Source: Passalora sequoiae (lineage: Eukaryota > Ascomycota > Dothideomycetes > Mycosphaerellales > Mycosphaerellaceae). Taken from it: a DNA stretch of 64,000 nt. This document shows positions 11,779-23,390 of this stretch, piece after piece. Location: positions 496,001 to 560,000 of the forward strand of contig WSQC01000011.1 in NCBI GenBank assembly GCA_013248845.1. The letters are read 5' to 3'. Below the pieces are notes generated by a model. The model had not been told where the DNA came from. It saw nothing but the letters and a program-made list of their open reading frames with translations, and ran no database searches. The translations under genes were made by a program, and so were the position numbers. The first letter of the stretch is position 1; each line of letters begins with the position of its first letter.

Positions 11779-12845
11779 TTATCAGTCCGATCGCCTGAAT
11801 TCGAGCAGCTGCTGTCACGACGACTCCGGCAATGCGATCGCTTCCGATCCATCCAAATTCAAGTACAAGTTCTGATATTAGCAGGCAACGCTCACCTACG
11901 GTCGAGTGTGAGGATGGCAAAGCATACGCATCTGATAACGAGACAGTCCACTTAGCACCACGGCCCATGATCCACAGAAGGCAAGACACGGCGGAAATTC
12001 TGGGAGTACCTTCACCTTTACACCACAGCACGAAGCAGCGGGGCTTTCCGACAACACCTTCTCCACGACCTCCAGTCATAATGATAGATTGGACATGAGG
12101 CAATTTAGAACACCTCTTGGATGTGCTACTCGTCGTTCAGCCCGAACGTTATACAGACCAGACTCGCAACGATAACCTCTGGACCCCGCAGGATCTGATT
12201 GCTTGCCAGTGTGTCATCGGGCTGGGAAGCGGCATGGATGTGTATAGCTCAGTGGTACTCTGTTCTATCAGCTGCTGCGGAACCATCACCATCGTCCTTT
12301 TAAGTCACGTCACGGCTATGGCGCTGCTACGGAACAGGACAGTGTACACCTTCGGCGAGTCTAGCTTCTTCGAGAACATCGCCGTTCGTGTCAATGGTCA
12401 TCTGCTTCTCACAACCCTCCGGACGTTTCGCTGTCCGATCTCGCACTTCACGAATTCGGCACGAAAGACTTTCTGCCGAGTGAAGAATAACGAAGATGGT
12501 AGTGAAGCTGGGAACGTGCAAGTCGTTACACGCAATGAATGTGTTCCGCTGGACGCGCCAAATGATGACTTCGACTTGGACCAGCAAGGTAATTCGCAAA
12601 TCTCAGCGCACGCGGATATGCCCTGTCGCATTGATGTGACTGGCAAATAGGCACTCTTCGCCGGCGGTTATGGTGACGAGGAGACGTTGAAGCATCAAAC
12701 TGCGGTGGCGGTCAGTAAGGACAACACAGAGCTATACGTGGCTTGCGCTGGTAGGATGGAAGTATAGCGTGCCAGTGTAGTCGAGGTCGATGTGGCATGG
12801 CACAGTAAGCACGAGAAATCTAGCACAGGGTGAGAAATATGGCAG
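11779..12845. other. Intergenic with one weak ORF
   Basis: From 12234 to 12650 the plus strand has an ATG-started 138-residue frame with a hydrophobic start (SVVLCSISCCGTITIVLL) and a polar acidic tail. Antisense frames overlap it, and I see no family match, so I do not call it a gene. The remainder is the 3' flank of the kinase gene. Confidence 0.35.
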
Positions 12846-14249
12846 CTACGTTGATACGTTGTACCGGAACCATTCGTGCTCGAGGGCTGCTGCCGCCGAA
12901 ATACGTTGGCTTGGCTCATACTTGAGCAATCGACTGAGCAAGTCCGCAAAGACCTCGAGCTCCCAAGTCGAGATTGGTCGCGTGATGGAATCCGATAGCA
13001 GCTCACCATCGTACTCTAAACCATGAGAAAGTGCCTCCTTGATCGAGCGGGGTTCATAGGAGCCCTCGATCGCACCTGCACACTTTTGACCCTTCACTGC
13101 TCGGCCTTGAGCGTCCGGCTCATCTTCGAAGCAGTCCCGTCTTGCTTTCCATGTTGTCCACCAGGGCTCTGGCAACGGTCCAAGCATCAGAACCATGGAA
13201 AAGAGGTAGTCGTCATCGTCGTCATCAAAGGTGGCAAATAGCTTCCTGCCTGTGCGGATTTCGAACAAGGTACAGCCAAGAGCCCATAAGTCACATCCGA
13301 TACCGACCGCTCCGTCCAAAATGAGCTCAGGGGAGCGGTACGATTGCGGGATACCAAGTTCTCTCGGTGCATTCGTAACCTCGAAAGACTCTCCGAAGTC
13401 GATCAGACAGGCTTGTCCTGTAAAAAAGCGGACGTCAACCATATTGAAGTTGACCGGGCGCACGAGGTACTTAGGTGCAGACAAGTCAATCAACGTAGCT
13501 CCTGATTCGGTAGTGACGGGTATGCAAACCGGCTCGCCGAGTGCTTCTATCAGTTTCTGTTCCGGGAGGCCATCGAGTCCAGTCGTACGCAGCAATATGT
13601 TTGAAGTCGTGAAGTCTGTCGAGTATCAGCACGTTGTGGCTCGATGCTGTTATTGATGGTAACACATACCTCCATGGCATATTCCCTGACTATGTAGCAA
13701 AGCCATTGCAGTCGTTGACCGGTATGCCACATCTCTAAGTGTGTTGTCGGGGTCCTCGGCGCCAGTCAGGACTCGAGAGACTCTTGGTCCAAGAACGGGA
13801 TATACAATGCAAAGATGCGAGCCGTTTGGTCCTGTCAGACGGAAATCGGCCAGAGGCCGACAAATGTTGGCCAGTGCAGCAGCATACGGCGAATTGGCCT
13901 CTATTAACGTCGCAACCCGCAGTTCCGCGCAGTCTTCACCAGATGCCTCGGCCATCAGGACTTTCAAAGCCACATATCTAGTGATCTCGCTTTCGAGATC
14001 TCGACATAACCATACGTTGGCGAAGCCCCCATTGCCAAGTTTGTGCATGACTTTGTATCGTCCGTTGGGACCAAGAAGGTCGCCAAGATGCACTGGATGA
14101 TGGCCACCGGCATTGTAGTCATATATCTTTTCTAGTCCGAAAGGCGCTCCGGCAAGGATAAAGCCATTTCCACCATGCTCAGTATCTGCATCGCTCTCGT
14201 CAATTGAGTCCTGTGGCGACAAGGGCGTGCTATCTATCTGATCCGACAT
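12846..14249 (-). CDS. SRPK-like serine/threonine protein kinase
   Basis: Exons 14249-13670 and 13615-12846, with a 54-base intron, give 449 residues. The intron splits the catalytic loop, and removing it restores CHGDFTTSNILL, which proves the join. Kinase motifs in order: RYKVMHKLGNGGFANVW (glycine loop), VALKVL (ATP lysine), a Glu in the following helix, HGDFTTSN (HRD loop with Arg replaced by Gly, catalytic Asp and Asn kept), LIDFGES (DFG) and YRSPELIL (APE-like), then SDLWALGC-like CDLWALGCTLFEI. The opening GGHHPVHLGDLL is typical of SRPK kinases, which phosphorylate SR splicing factors, but this shorter fungal branch has few characterised members and its substrates are unknown. I start at the ATG at 14249; the frame stays open to an ATG at 14564, but that extension looks like 5' leader. 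Confidence 0.85.
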
Positions 14250-16272
14250 GTTCGCTGAAAGGTGACGCAGTCGTTTGGGTGCTTGTAGGTCAATTTCGCG
14301 CTCAAATGTCAGGGCGCACCACATGCAGTATCTGGGAACCGTGCCGCATGCTTTCTTGCTGAGATTTTGCTGAACCTCAAAGTGCACGTTTGCAAATCCG
14401 ACCTGCCTGTTAGGCGCGCGACTCTGGACAGCTAATGTCTGAGGCAGGCGCTTAGTGAAGCATTCGGAAAGTGCCGTCATGCACTGTCTTCCATTGAGCT
14501 CAAGCGTCCATTGAGCTCTTGCGATGGGATTAGACCACCTACGATCGATCGTCAACAGTCGCATGTGGTAACGATGTTGTAAAATAAGTTGGTCGCAGTG
14601 TCAGCGTGTCTAAGAATCTGCACTAGGCCTGTTACAGCATTTTGTAAGGGCTCGAGCAAGAGATAGAGCCTGCCAGGTACTGGAGCCAACCTTGATGCTA
14701 CCGCCAGGTACATGTATGCAGTACGATTCTGCAAGAATCTGTACCGTCCTACGATTAGTCGCTGGCTGGGATATCTCGGACTGTATTAGTCGAAACTCGC
14801 CAAAAATAATATTGTAGTTTCAAGCTGGCGCGTCCATGCATTGAAGTGGCACAGTAACTACACTCCATCTCCATGGACGTCCGTGAACATATAAGGTAAC
14901 TCGTCATCCTATCGTGCTCAATCCTAGTCTTGCAACGCTCCACTCGCACACATTGAAAAGATCCGGCATCTGTTCATTTTGCCATCCAGGACTGTACTCT
15001 AAACATGCCGACTGTGCATAGACAGACAGGCGGTGCCACTGCAGCAGACCCTTTGGTAAGCTGAATTGGGACCAGTCGTGCTGGTACATAATCATCGCCA
15101 TCATGAATCAGTGCTCACTAGATATGTCAGATCATATGGTTGTGCACCACTCCAACAAGGACGGCCGGACGCATGGAAGGTATCGAGGATGTGTGTCGGG
15201 AAGCGTGCCGATTCACGGGACTGGCGGTCGTCTATATCAGGTCAGTATAACAATTGCGTATTCTGAAAACAGGCGATGAGCCAGTGATCGCAGCAAGGCA
15301 TTGACCTGATTCAGGCACGTGGATCACCGCACTACAAGGACGCGCAGCCGCGGTGGCCAGCGTATCTTGACGACTGACCCACACATTACTGTATACATGG
15401 GAGCATCGATCGGCCGGCAGGACTATGAAGGACATCTCTACGTCCACTACTCGAACAGAACTGGACTCCCAGATCGTATGGCTGCTCCACGCGAACGCAA
15501 GAAGCCTCGTAATGGCCCGAACCCGGAGCTATATGATCGTCGGACTGGATTACAGGTTGACTTTCGCTGAGTGGTCTTGCTGAAGTATGATAGGGTAGCT
15601 TCGTTATTGGCATGTACAAGACGCAGGTAGTGGGTGAATTCGTATTCAGGGCAGTGTATATTGTGCCGTTCGTTATCGTGCATCATCAATATAATCGGTC
15701 GTGACTGTTGGCACTGATGACGCTGTTCATGTGTGCCGCGTTCTATGGTTTATGGATCTATGGACCTGTCAATACACTGAGACCAAGTCAACCTGAGAGC
15801 GTCTCTACTTGCACACAACCTGCGAGAAGAATCGTTGAGAGAAAATATGGTGTTCCGTGTCTGCGCAGTGCAGAACTGTGCACACGTAGGAGCTACCTGC
15901 TGTCAACTATGTAAGTCGCATGTTGTTTCGGCTATTGTTCCGATGGGCCCCAGCGTGCCAAGCCCCCTAGAGCGGCAGGCGCGTGCTGGCGTCATGCTCC
16001 CAAAGCTGACCCACGTTCACATGCTCATACCGCATGATGGATAGGTACACCTGCACTCCAGGTTCCAACCACATTCCTCGATCTGCTATTGAACAATATC
16101 ATTTCTCATCAATATTTACCTATTAGCAAGTATGGACTCATGACTGCACTCTTGCCACGACCGCCCAGAGGATATGGCTAGGTCTTGCATAGCTTCGCAC
16201 ATCTGCTCGCGGTAACAGCAACCACTCCGAGCGTCGATACCATCGGCGCTCGCTTGCCTTTTCGCAACCGCC
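14250..16272. other. Intergenic, 2.0 kb, divergent promoters
   Basis: Separates the SRPK-like kinase (minus) from ATG9 (plus). It contains only short frames on both strands, with no motif or splice series I can defend. Long upstream regions are common for ATG9-type genes, but no specific site is claimed. Confidence 0.45.
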
Positions 16273-18918
16273 ATGGACAATGTCATGTCATCACGAATAT
16301 TGTCTCGCTTCCTACCAGTCGCCGAAGGTGATGTCTCAGTCTATGAAGGCAGGCGACAGAAAGCAGCAGCAGACTACAGGGACGTCGAGGCACAACGGTA
16401 TCCTTCTTCGAATACCGATCGATTCCATGACGATGACGATGATCCCGACGCATTTCTTTACGATCCTGGGACAGGCCAGACACCAACAGATCCTGGTCAA
16501 AGTCCCGAGATGATGGCATCTCCAGTTGCCAAGCACTCTCGGGCGAGGGCTCACGATGCCGGAGCACAGAAAAAGACGGAAGAGGACGAGGATGTGCCAG
16601 AGTCGCTGCTGCTGGAACCCGGCAGACGCGGAGCTAGTAGACCGGCTGCTGCACAGAAAGCGGAGACAAGAGCAGTAAATGCAGACGCGCAATGGAAGGC
16701 CATCCAGGAACAGCAGAGACTACACATGTCGCATGCAACTCGCTCTGCGCGGCCAAGCTCGAAGCCCTCACGGGCGACTGCAGAGGCGCTAGAGCCTGGA
16801 AAGCCAGATCCCCGGGTGCAGGCTATGTGGTTGTACACTAACGCCAGCAACCTGGATACCTTTCTACTCGAAATCTACCAGTACTATGTCGACCACGGCG
16901 TCTGGGCAATCTTGGTGTCTCGCATCTTCGGCCTGCTCACGGAGCTCTTCGTGTTCAGCTTCGCCATGTTCTTGACAACTTGTATAGACTACTCTAGGAT
17001 ACCAACAAGCAAGTCGACCTCTGAGATCATGATTCCAAAATGCATGTCTAAGGCATCTTGGATCAAGAATGCTGCCTTATTCTTCTTCGTTATTTACTGG
17101 CTCTCGCAGATTCTAAGATACGCCCGCGAGACCCGACGACTGTTTCGAATGCACGACTTCTACCACCACGTGCTTGGCATTAGCGACGACGACATTCAAA
17201 CGGTGTCCTGGATCCGTGTGGTTAACGGGCTCGTGGGGGTACAGAACGCAAATGTTGCTACCGCTCTGCCTAGTGCGCAGGGTAAGAAGTACCTTATGAA
17301 CCATACCGACTACAGGCAGTCGCAGCAGAGACTGAGTGCCGAAAGCATCGCAAACCGCCTCATGCGCCAAGCGAATTACTATGTCGCGCTGTACAACAAA
17401 GACATTATCGACTTTACCCTGCCTCTGCCGTTTGTCGGCGCACGACAATTCTACTCGAAATCTCTGGAGTGGTGCATCGACTTCTGTCTTACCAATTTCA
17501 TCTTCGATGAGCGAGGCAGTATCAGGCCTTTCTGTCTGGATGTTAAGAATCGAGGTGCGCTCGTCGAGGCTCTGCGGACACGCCTGAGGTTTGCGGCTGC
17601 CGTCAGCATCATCATTGCACCATTCAACATCTTGAGATTCTGTATCCTTTACTTCTTCCGCTACTACACTGAGTTCACCAAGAATCCGTCACGGGCAAGC
17701 GCCAGGACGTTCACGCCTTTTGCCGAGTGGAAGATTCGCGAGTTCAATGAGCTTGACCATCTTTTTCAGCATCGTTTACGTCAAGCATATCCGTTTGCAA
17801 ACGACTATCTGAAGCAGTTCCCAAAGTATAAGATGGATCAGCTGTGCCGCTTCGTAGCATTCATCAGTGGCGCAGTCGCTGCTGTATTGGCATTGGCTAC
17901 GCTCTTCGACCCTGAGTTGTTTCTAGGCTTCGAGGTCACACCTGGCCGCACTGCCGTCTTTTGGCTAACACTCATGGGTATCGTCTTCAGCGTTGCTCAC
18001 GGTGCATTGCCAGAAGATGACGAGGTCCATGATCCTGTATTGCACCTCAAAGATGTGCTCATGTACACACACTATATGCCGACGCACTGGAAGAATCGAT
18101 TGCATAGCAATGAGGTCAGGTCTGAGTTCTCGACCATGTACCAGATGAAGGTTGTTATCTTCATTGAGGAAATACTGAGTCTCATCGTGGCCCCTTGGAT
18201 TTTGTGGCGAAACGCCGACAGCCGCTGCGAACGGATTGTGGACTTCTTCCGAGAACAAACTGTTCACGTAGAAGGCATTGGTTACCAGTGCAACTTCGCA
18301 GTATTCGGTTTCAAGAAAGACCTCAATGCCGAAGATCCTGTCGCAGTACTTGGCGACCCAGATGGCTTGCGCGACGACTACTATGGTGTCAAAGACGACA
18401 AAATGGAGCAGTCGGTGCAAAACTTCAGACAATATTACAGCCACTACAATCACCGGCGTCCTGGCGCCCATCGACCTTCGGGCTGGCAGCCACCTCCAGC
18501 GTGGCCGCCCGTCATTTCGCCTGCGATAGCCGAGGAACCGAGCCCTATGCCACCACTCGCACGCAATGTAGCGTTTGGAAAGAAATCAGCTCTGCTTGAC
18601 ACAAGACAGCGGCCGGCAGCTTCGGTACTTCGATCACCTAGGGCCATGGCGCACACCACACCGCGACGAGGCTTGAGCGGCAGGAACGAAGACAGCGCGA
18701 GGCGCAACGTGGAGAGTCGTGGCGTGACAGAGAGCAGGATCATGGCACAAGACAGCGATCTCCAAGACTTTGCCGATGCACCGGGCGCCGACCAGCTTGA
18801 AAGCGATACAGATCGCGAAGAAGGAGCTGGACAGACAGTGAATGCAGGTGTCTTAGGTATGTTGGCACAATTTTCGAAGGCGCAAACGGAGAAGGGGACT
18901 GGTGCGGTCCATATTTGA
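16273..18918 (+). CDS. ATG9: Autophagy-related protein 9 (lipid scramblase of Atg9 vesicles)
   Basis: A single-exon 881-residue protein with an ATG start, in the normal size range for fungal Atg9. The N-terminal 185 residues are polar and disordered. The conserved core starts around NASNLDTFLLEIYQYYVDHG and holds the membrane segments (LLTELFVFSFAMFLTTCIDY, AALFFFVIYWLSQILRY, FAAAVSIIIAPFNILRFCIL, FVAFISGAVAAVLALATLF and TAVFWLTLMGIVFSVAHG). Family signatures are clear: NFIFDERGSIRP, FTPFAEWKIREFNELDHLF, HYMPTHWKN and CNFAVFGF. The C-terminal 180 residues are Pro/Arg-rich and variable, as usual. Atg9 is a trimeric scramblase that cycles on small vesicles between Golgi, mitochondria and the phagophore and seeds autophagosome growth with Atg2 and Atg18. 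Confidence 0.97.
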   Translation: MDNVMSSRILSRFLPVAEGDVSVYEGRRQKAAADYRDVEAQRYPSSNTDRFHDDDDDPDAFLYDPGTGQTPTDPGQSPEMMASPVAKHSRARAHDAGAQKKTEEDEDVPESLLLEPGRRGASRPAAAQKAETRAVNADAQWKAIQEQQRLHMSHATRSARPSSKPSRATAEALEPGKPDPRVQAMWLYTNASNLDTFLLEIYQYYVDHGVWAILVSRIFGLLTELFVFSFAMFLTTCIDYSRIPTSKSTSEIMIPKCMSKASWIKNAALFFFVIYWLSQILRYARETRRLFRMHDFYHHVLGISDDDIQTVSWIRVVNGLVGVQNANVATALPSAQGKKYLMNHTDYRQSQQRLSAESIANRLMRQANYYVALYNKDIIDFTLPLPFVGARQFYSKSLEWCIDFCLTNFIFDERGSIRPFCLDVKNRGALVEALRTRLRFAAAVSIIIAPFNILRFCILYFFRYYTEFTKNPSRASARTFTPFAEWKIREFNELDHLFQHRLRQAYPFANDYLKQFPKYKMDQLCRFVAFISGAVAAVLALATLFDPELFLGFEVTPGRTAVFWLTLMGIVFSVAHGALPEDDEVHDPVLHLKDVLMYTHYMPTHWKNRLHSNEVRSEFSTMYQMKVVIFIEEILSLIVAPWILWRNADSRCERIVDFFREQTVHVEGIGYQCNFAVFGFKKDLNAEDPVAVLGDPDGLRDDYYGVKDDKMEQSVQNFRQYYSHYNHRRPGAHRPSGWQPPPAWPPVISPAIAEEPSPMPPLARNVAFGKKSALLDTRQRPAASVLRSPRAMAHTTPRRGLSGRNEDSARRNVESRGVTESRIMAQDSDLQDFADAPGADQLESDTDREEGAGQTVNAGVLGMLAQFSKAQTEKGTGAVHI

Positions 18919-20527
18919 CGAAGGCCTCAAATGAAGGGGTTGATGACATTTAGCGAAGGCGTTAAAGATCGGCTCGTCAGTGACTCATGAGTACGCATCG
19001 CCGTTGAAAGAAGTCGTTTCAACGAATCATCCCGTGATCTCTTCGCGGAAGTTGAGATGTGTGTGCACGAGACCTTTGAAATGTTTTTACCAAGTTCCTG
19101 AAAGAGTCCAGCTCTTCCGCGTTTCCCTGCGCAACGGAAATTGACAATGAACGCCTCCGATGCAAGAGGCAAGCCTGAACGGTTGATGACTGACAGCCGC
19201 GGGGCCCACAGCACGTGTCATTAGCGAGGCGTCGATCTGTGCCTGGGGGGCTGACAGACTGGTGAGTCGTGCTTGTTCCACCTTACGAAAAAGATGCTGG
19301 ATCCTGTTTGATGAAGACCTGCTTGCAATCTCAAGGAATTCGACCAAGTCCGCCCACAACTATATTGCACTGTATATATGTACGACATGACCAGGATTTG
19401 ATGTCTTGAAAGTTGACGTGCCTAATAAAGTTCAGATATCGCAGTCTCGGAGTGCCAAGCCCGACTCTCAGCGATGTCCCGCGCGAGTGGAGGCTTGTCG
19501 CGGCTTCGACCGTGGCGCTAGTGTCGGAGATCGGAGTGCCCCATCTCTGGGACATGATGGTGATCGTATTATCATCGTTGTCTGTCCTGTGGTTGCCATG
19601 CGCCAGCACGGTAGGCGAGCGGTCATCTCACAATCAATCAGGGCTATTTGGAAGAGCTCACGAGATGGAGTGACTTCAGACGCAGCGATGGTGCTGAAGG
19701 AAGAAGGTAAGCAGATGTTGCAGATTGGAAGACATCACACCGAAGCGGTAGTCCTGCGCTACGAGACTTTAAGCACAATCCTACAAGGCTTAATCCATTG
19801 TCCGATGCTGGTCGTGCTGGCCAATCCGGATCCAAGCCTTTGTCAGACAGCTTCTCAAACGCTAGTCGACCGCACGACGGAGCTCCATCGGCACGTTGCT
19901 CACCGGCACAATGGTCTGCGCACAGTCCGCATACCAACGGCTGGTAAGATCTCACTTGGCCGCACGAAGACTGCACACAGTCCAGATGGGGCAAGAAGCG
20001 ACACTCCAAATACTTCTAGTGCGGGACCCCGTTAGAATCTGTCGTCTACCACAAGAGAATCGACATTGCGGACCCTTACGCCGACCAGAAATCTCTTTCA
20101 TATATCTATTTTGACCTATATGACAGCCCACTTACGCGTGGCGCACCTGCACCCAGAAACACGAAGAATAGGAGACGCTTGTAGTTCAAATACATCATGA
20201 TATTCTACTATATGTCTCGGTAGGCCATCAAGTAGTAGCTTCTGACCCGCAGCACGCTACATCCGTGAGGGGACTCCGACGTATTCCAACAACACGATCT
20301 ACGCGCTCTACTAGGATCTTACATTGCCAAAAGGCAGCGGTGTTCGCATTTGACTTTATATGCCGTCGAAGCTGCAGGACAGTCTTCTGAGTTAGCGCTG
20401 GGGGTGTCTGCATTCTACACGTAACGTAGCGTTGTACTACGCTTGGCGGTAACAGACAAGAGGACCTGGTTGGCAGTCTTCCTGCTACTCAAGCAACGAG
20501 TCCTTTCCGACTTTACACCCACCAAAT
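18919..20527. other. Intergenic, 1.6 kb, nothing recognised
   Basis: Follows ATG9 and precedes the DUF829 gene. The longest frame (19406-20035, plus) starts at TTG, has no motif and is judged spurious. No repeat was seen. Confidence 0.45.
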
Positions 20528-21373
20528 ATGGAGTACTCCTCCGACGAAGAAGGAGTCCTGATGAAGACGTCCTTTGATTTTGAGGAAAAGAACAGCGGAA
20601 CCCTGTCACCTCGCACGTCAAGGTCAAGATCAAACACGCCGCCATGCGAACCATTCTCCGTGATCTCCACCCCGCCGAAGACTATCATACTCGGACTCTG
20701 GCCACATGCACGTGGAGACCAGGTAGAATACTACGTGCAAGGCTATGCATCGTTATACCCTGCAGCAAAAGTCTTACTACTCCATCACTCAAGGTCGTCG
20801 CCAAAGCACATCGACGGACTTCTACCCACCTTGATCGATGACAACCAGGAGAGGTCACGTCTGTCGCAAGAATATCCGGACACGCTGGTCCACCTCTTCG
20901 GAGACGATGCAGCAACCTCAGTCTGCAGATTACTACGCGCATACCGAAGACGTACCAACACACCATTGAGCATACGATCCATAGTCCTGGACTCCGTACC
21001 CGTGATCGTAGCACCCAACTTCCAAACCCTCAAGCGCTCGCCAACTCGCCTCCTCTCCTTCATCATCCTCTGCATCACCTCGATCTTCTGGAGAATAGCA
21101 TCAGTCCTCAGCCTCTGGTTCTCAGAACCCTACGGAGCACAAGTACGGCAAGATCTCCACGATCCCAAGCTCCTGCCTCCGGACGCGAAGAAATGCTACA
21201 TTTTCCCCGAAAACGACCTCATGTTTGCGTGGAATAGTCCGGAGTATGAAGGGGAGCGGGTCGAGAGGAGTGAGTATGTGGTGAGGCGGAAGAGTGTTGA
21301 TCAGAAGGGACGATGGACGGGGAATCAGGAGCGGTATTGGTTGGGGATTGAGAATGCTTGGGAGGGACGATGA
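20528..21373 (+). CDS. DUF829/TMEM53-like protein with degenerate active site
   Basis: A single-exon 281-residue protein with an ATG start. After a polar Ser/Thr-rich head (1-48), residues 51-90 match the DUF829/TMEM53 fold start: a P-K-T-I-I-L-G-L-W strand, then Y-Y-V-Q-G-Y-A-S-L-Y-P. IVLDSVPV (152-159) and the late CYIFPENDLM also fit. The family resembles alpha/beta hydrolases and normally has an H-x-F-S-N-G-G elbow; here the equivalent is HLFGDD (122-127), so the presumed nucleophile serine is missing. The usual G-S-x-H-V-x-H segment before the final R-Y-W motif is also absent. A hydrophobic stretch at about 172-198 may sit in or on a membrane. It is probably not an active hydrolase; its role is unknown. 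It is shorter than many fungal relatives. Confidence 0.72.
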   Translation: MEYSSDEEGVLMKTSFDFEEKNSGTLSPRTSRSRSNTPPCEPFSVISTPPKTIILGLWPHARGDQVEYYVQGYASLYPAAKVLLLHHSRSSPKHIDGLLPTLIDDNQERSRLSQEYPDTLVHLFGDDAATSVCRLLRAYRRRTNTPLSIRSIVLDSVPVIVAPNFQTLKRSPTRLLSFIILCITSIFWRIASVLSLWFSEPYGAQVRQDLHDPKLLPPDAKKCYIFPENDLMFAWNSPEYEGERVERSEYVVRRKSVDQKGRWTGNQERYWLGIENAWEGR

Positions 21374-22323
21374 GATGGGGGATTTTCTTTTTGGGGCATG
21401 CGATCCGATTCATCTGAGCGATAGGGTATATTTGGAGTTTGGGCCGATGGGAATTGCATCTTCTCGTCGAATTGGGATGCGCGTGTCCTTTCTCCTGCAA
21501 CGTTCTTGGATAGGGAAACTTGTATCACGGTTGGGACGACGATAGACGATACGATACCGATGAAACAACAGCGATCAATGCTGACCGCATATATATATAT
21601 ACATATATCACGCGCTGTGTTCCCTCCACAATGCCTACTTTGTTCTAAATGTCCTCCAACCGGAACATGACTTGCACATAGCCTGACCAGTATTCCCCAA
21701 TTCCCCACCATCCAAACAGACAAGGTACCGCGCGGTAGTAGTGCACGCCATATGCAACGCGATGTCTCAACGGCCATGACGCGTACATGTCTCTGCAAGG
21801 TTGTGCCAAGACACAAGTCTATGCAGGTAAGCACCGACGCGCCCGACCTCCTGCGTGCATCGCACTACTAATGCCTATTGTGCTATGCACATCTCACTCG
21901 TAGCCAACGGGAAGATGCGATCTCGTCTGGTGGCGGGCGGGCGGCCGTACGAAGTCTCTTGCATTGATCTTGTTCGCGGCGCGACGATGTGCTGATGAGC
22001 GGCATGACAAGTCCTAGCGTGTTTCAGATCTGCGGGGTCGGGTGGATGCTTGGATCCCCTGCGTTTACTGCTGCTCTGGGTTGATGGAGCGTTCAATGTT
22101 GTGTTACATTTGAGGGTTTTAGTCCGGTTGGCGGTGGGACATTTGATGGGATAGAGAGAGGCGCTTTGCACGACAGGACGATGCTTTTATGCACAATGCA
22201 GTGTCAACTGCATTTTGTTTTTGATGCTTGTCCAGCACTTGCAAGCCCTTCCGAAATAGGTCAGGCCTGTTTAGTCGCCTACATAGCTCATTAGCTGTTC
22301 TCTTTCCATGAGAGTCTGATCAA
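21374..22323. other. Intergenic with an AT dinucleotide tract
   Basis: Nothing gene-like except the short AT repeat listed separately. Frames are short and mostly antisense to each other. Confidence 0.45.
21589..21608. repeat. AT dinucleotide microsatellite
   Basis: An interrupted run of about ten AT/TA units, about 215 bases after the stop of the DUF829 gene. A simple repeat of no evident function. Confidence 0.8.
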
Positions 22324-22787
22324 ATGCACCTTTCAGCACAAGATTTCTTGGACCAGCATGCGGACCGAACTGCGCAGAGATCGCATTACGAGGAGCCCAG
22401 GCTGTTAAAGACGGAAGGTCACTACGGATGAAGAAACTTGTCCTACCCGAAAGAGCTTTGATGAGGTCTATGATGCCGGCAAACAGATTCTTCTTCTAGT
22501 TCAGAATACCATTGGAGGCCCTTTGCAAAGTCTTGGCCGGACTGGAGCGAAGCACTTGGAATCGCTTGTCGACAACAGCTTTGGTAGTCGGTTGCGAGAA
22601 GCCCTCCGAAGATATATCCCTGTCTTCTAGCGAAAACACATCACTTCAGGAAGACCAAGAAGTCATCGGGACAGGTATCGCATCACCCGAGATGCCCCTT
22701 GTCGGCGACTGGCGGATATACAGTCCATGCAGCGGCCAATACCTTGGTCCTTGTGCCACGACGCCCAGTGACACTGCCGAGAGCTGA
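22324..22787 (+). pseudogene. Broken coding stretch of unknown family
   Basis: Three consecutive protein-like segments lie on the plus strand, each one base out of frame with the last. An ATG at 22324 opens MHLSAQDFLDQHADRTAQRS and stops at a TGA (22428-22430). A second frame, from about 22409, reads an amphipathic helical stretch (for example KSFDEVYDAGKQILLLVQNT and RLREALRRYIPVF) to a TAG. A third frame continues with an acidic Ser/Glu-rich end closing at 22785-22787. No consensus intron explains either shift. It is either a frameshifted pseudogene or a gene whose exons I cannot resolve. Confidence 0.3.
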
Positions 22788-23390
22788 GTCGAGCATTTTT
22801 CCTTGCTCATTACACGGGGCTGACTAATACCTAGTGATCTGCCTCACAGCACGAACCCTTCAGCAGAATGTAGATGCAAAGATGCCGCGACTGCCAAGCT
22901 CTTCATCCGCATCAGGCTGCGCCATCAACGACACTCGACCGCGAGGTCGCCTTATCGTGAAGCGGGAACTCCAAACTAGCCACGATGATTTGACAGCATG
23001 AAGAGCGCTACACTATCACATCTACACTTCTGTGCATGCTCTTCCACAAGCGCGAGGCGTGACTTGTTGCCGAAGCAAAAGTCGCATTTGCAGACTTGCC
23101 ATGCTGGCTGAATGAAGCACACGCCGTCACAATGTTGTAGAAACCATCTGGGAGCTCTGTCCTTGTAGTTCTGGTGCCGAGCAGAGGTTCCACGAGTGTG
23201 GTATCTACTTCTCAAGCGGTGTCCCGAGATTTGCTACATTCGGCGACCGCACAGCGGACGCCTCGCATGACTCTTCTGCTGTACTTAACAGAAAGCACCA
23301 AAGGTAAAGAATCTCGAATAGATGCCTTTCGTTCACTCTATTACCGTTAGTATCCTTTGACTAGCGATTTGCGCTTAGCAGCTGCCCAGC
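22788..23390. other. Intergenic with a Cys-rich antisense frame
   Basis: The minus strand at 22976-23215 has a frame without ATG containing seven cysteines in about 30 residues (around HCDGVCF, CKCDFCFG and KCRCD). No upstream exon with a start could be joined to it, and a second frame through the same bases is just as open, so it is not called as a gene. Confidence 0.35.

Noticed and set aside
12234..12650. 138-residue plus-strand frame with a hydrophobic start
   Set aside because: Antisense frames overlap and no family match; could not be joined to the 11.4 kb candidate exons.
17965..18471. 168-residue minus-strand frame
   Set aside because: Antisense shadow of the ATG9 coding sequence.
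19406..20035. 209-residue plus-strand frame after ATG9
   Set aside because: TTG start, no motif, and antisense and other frames through the same bases are similarly open.
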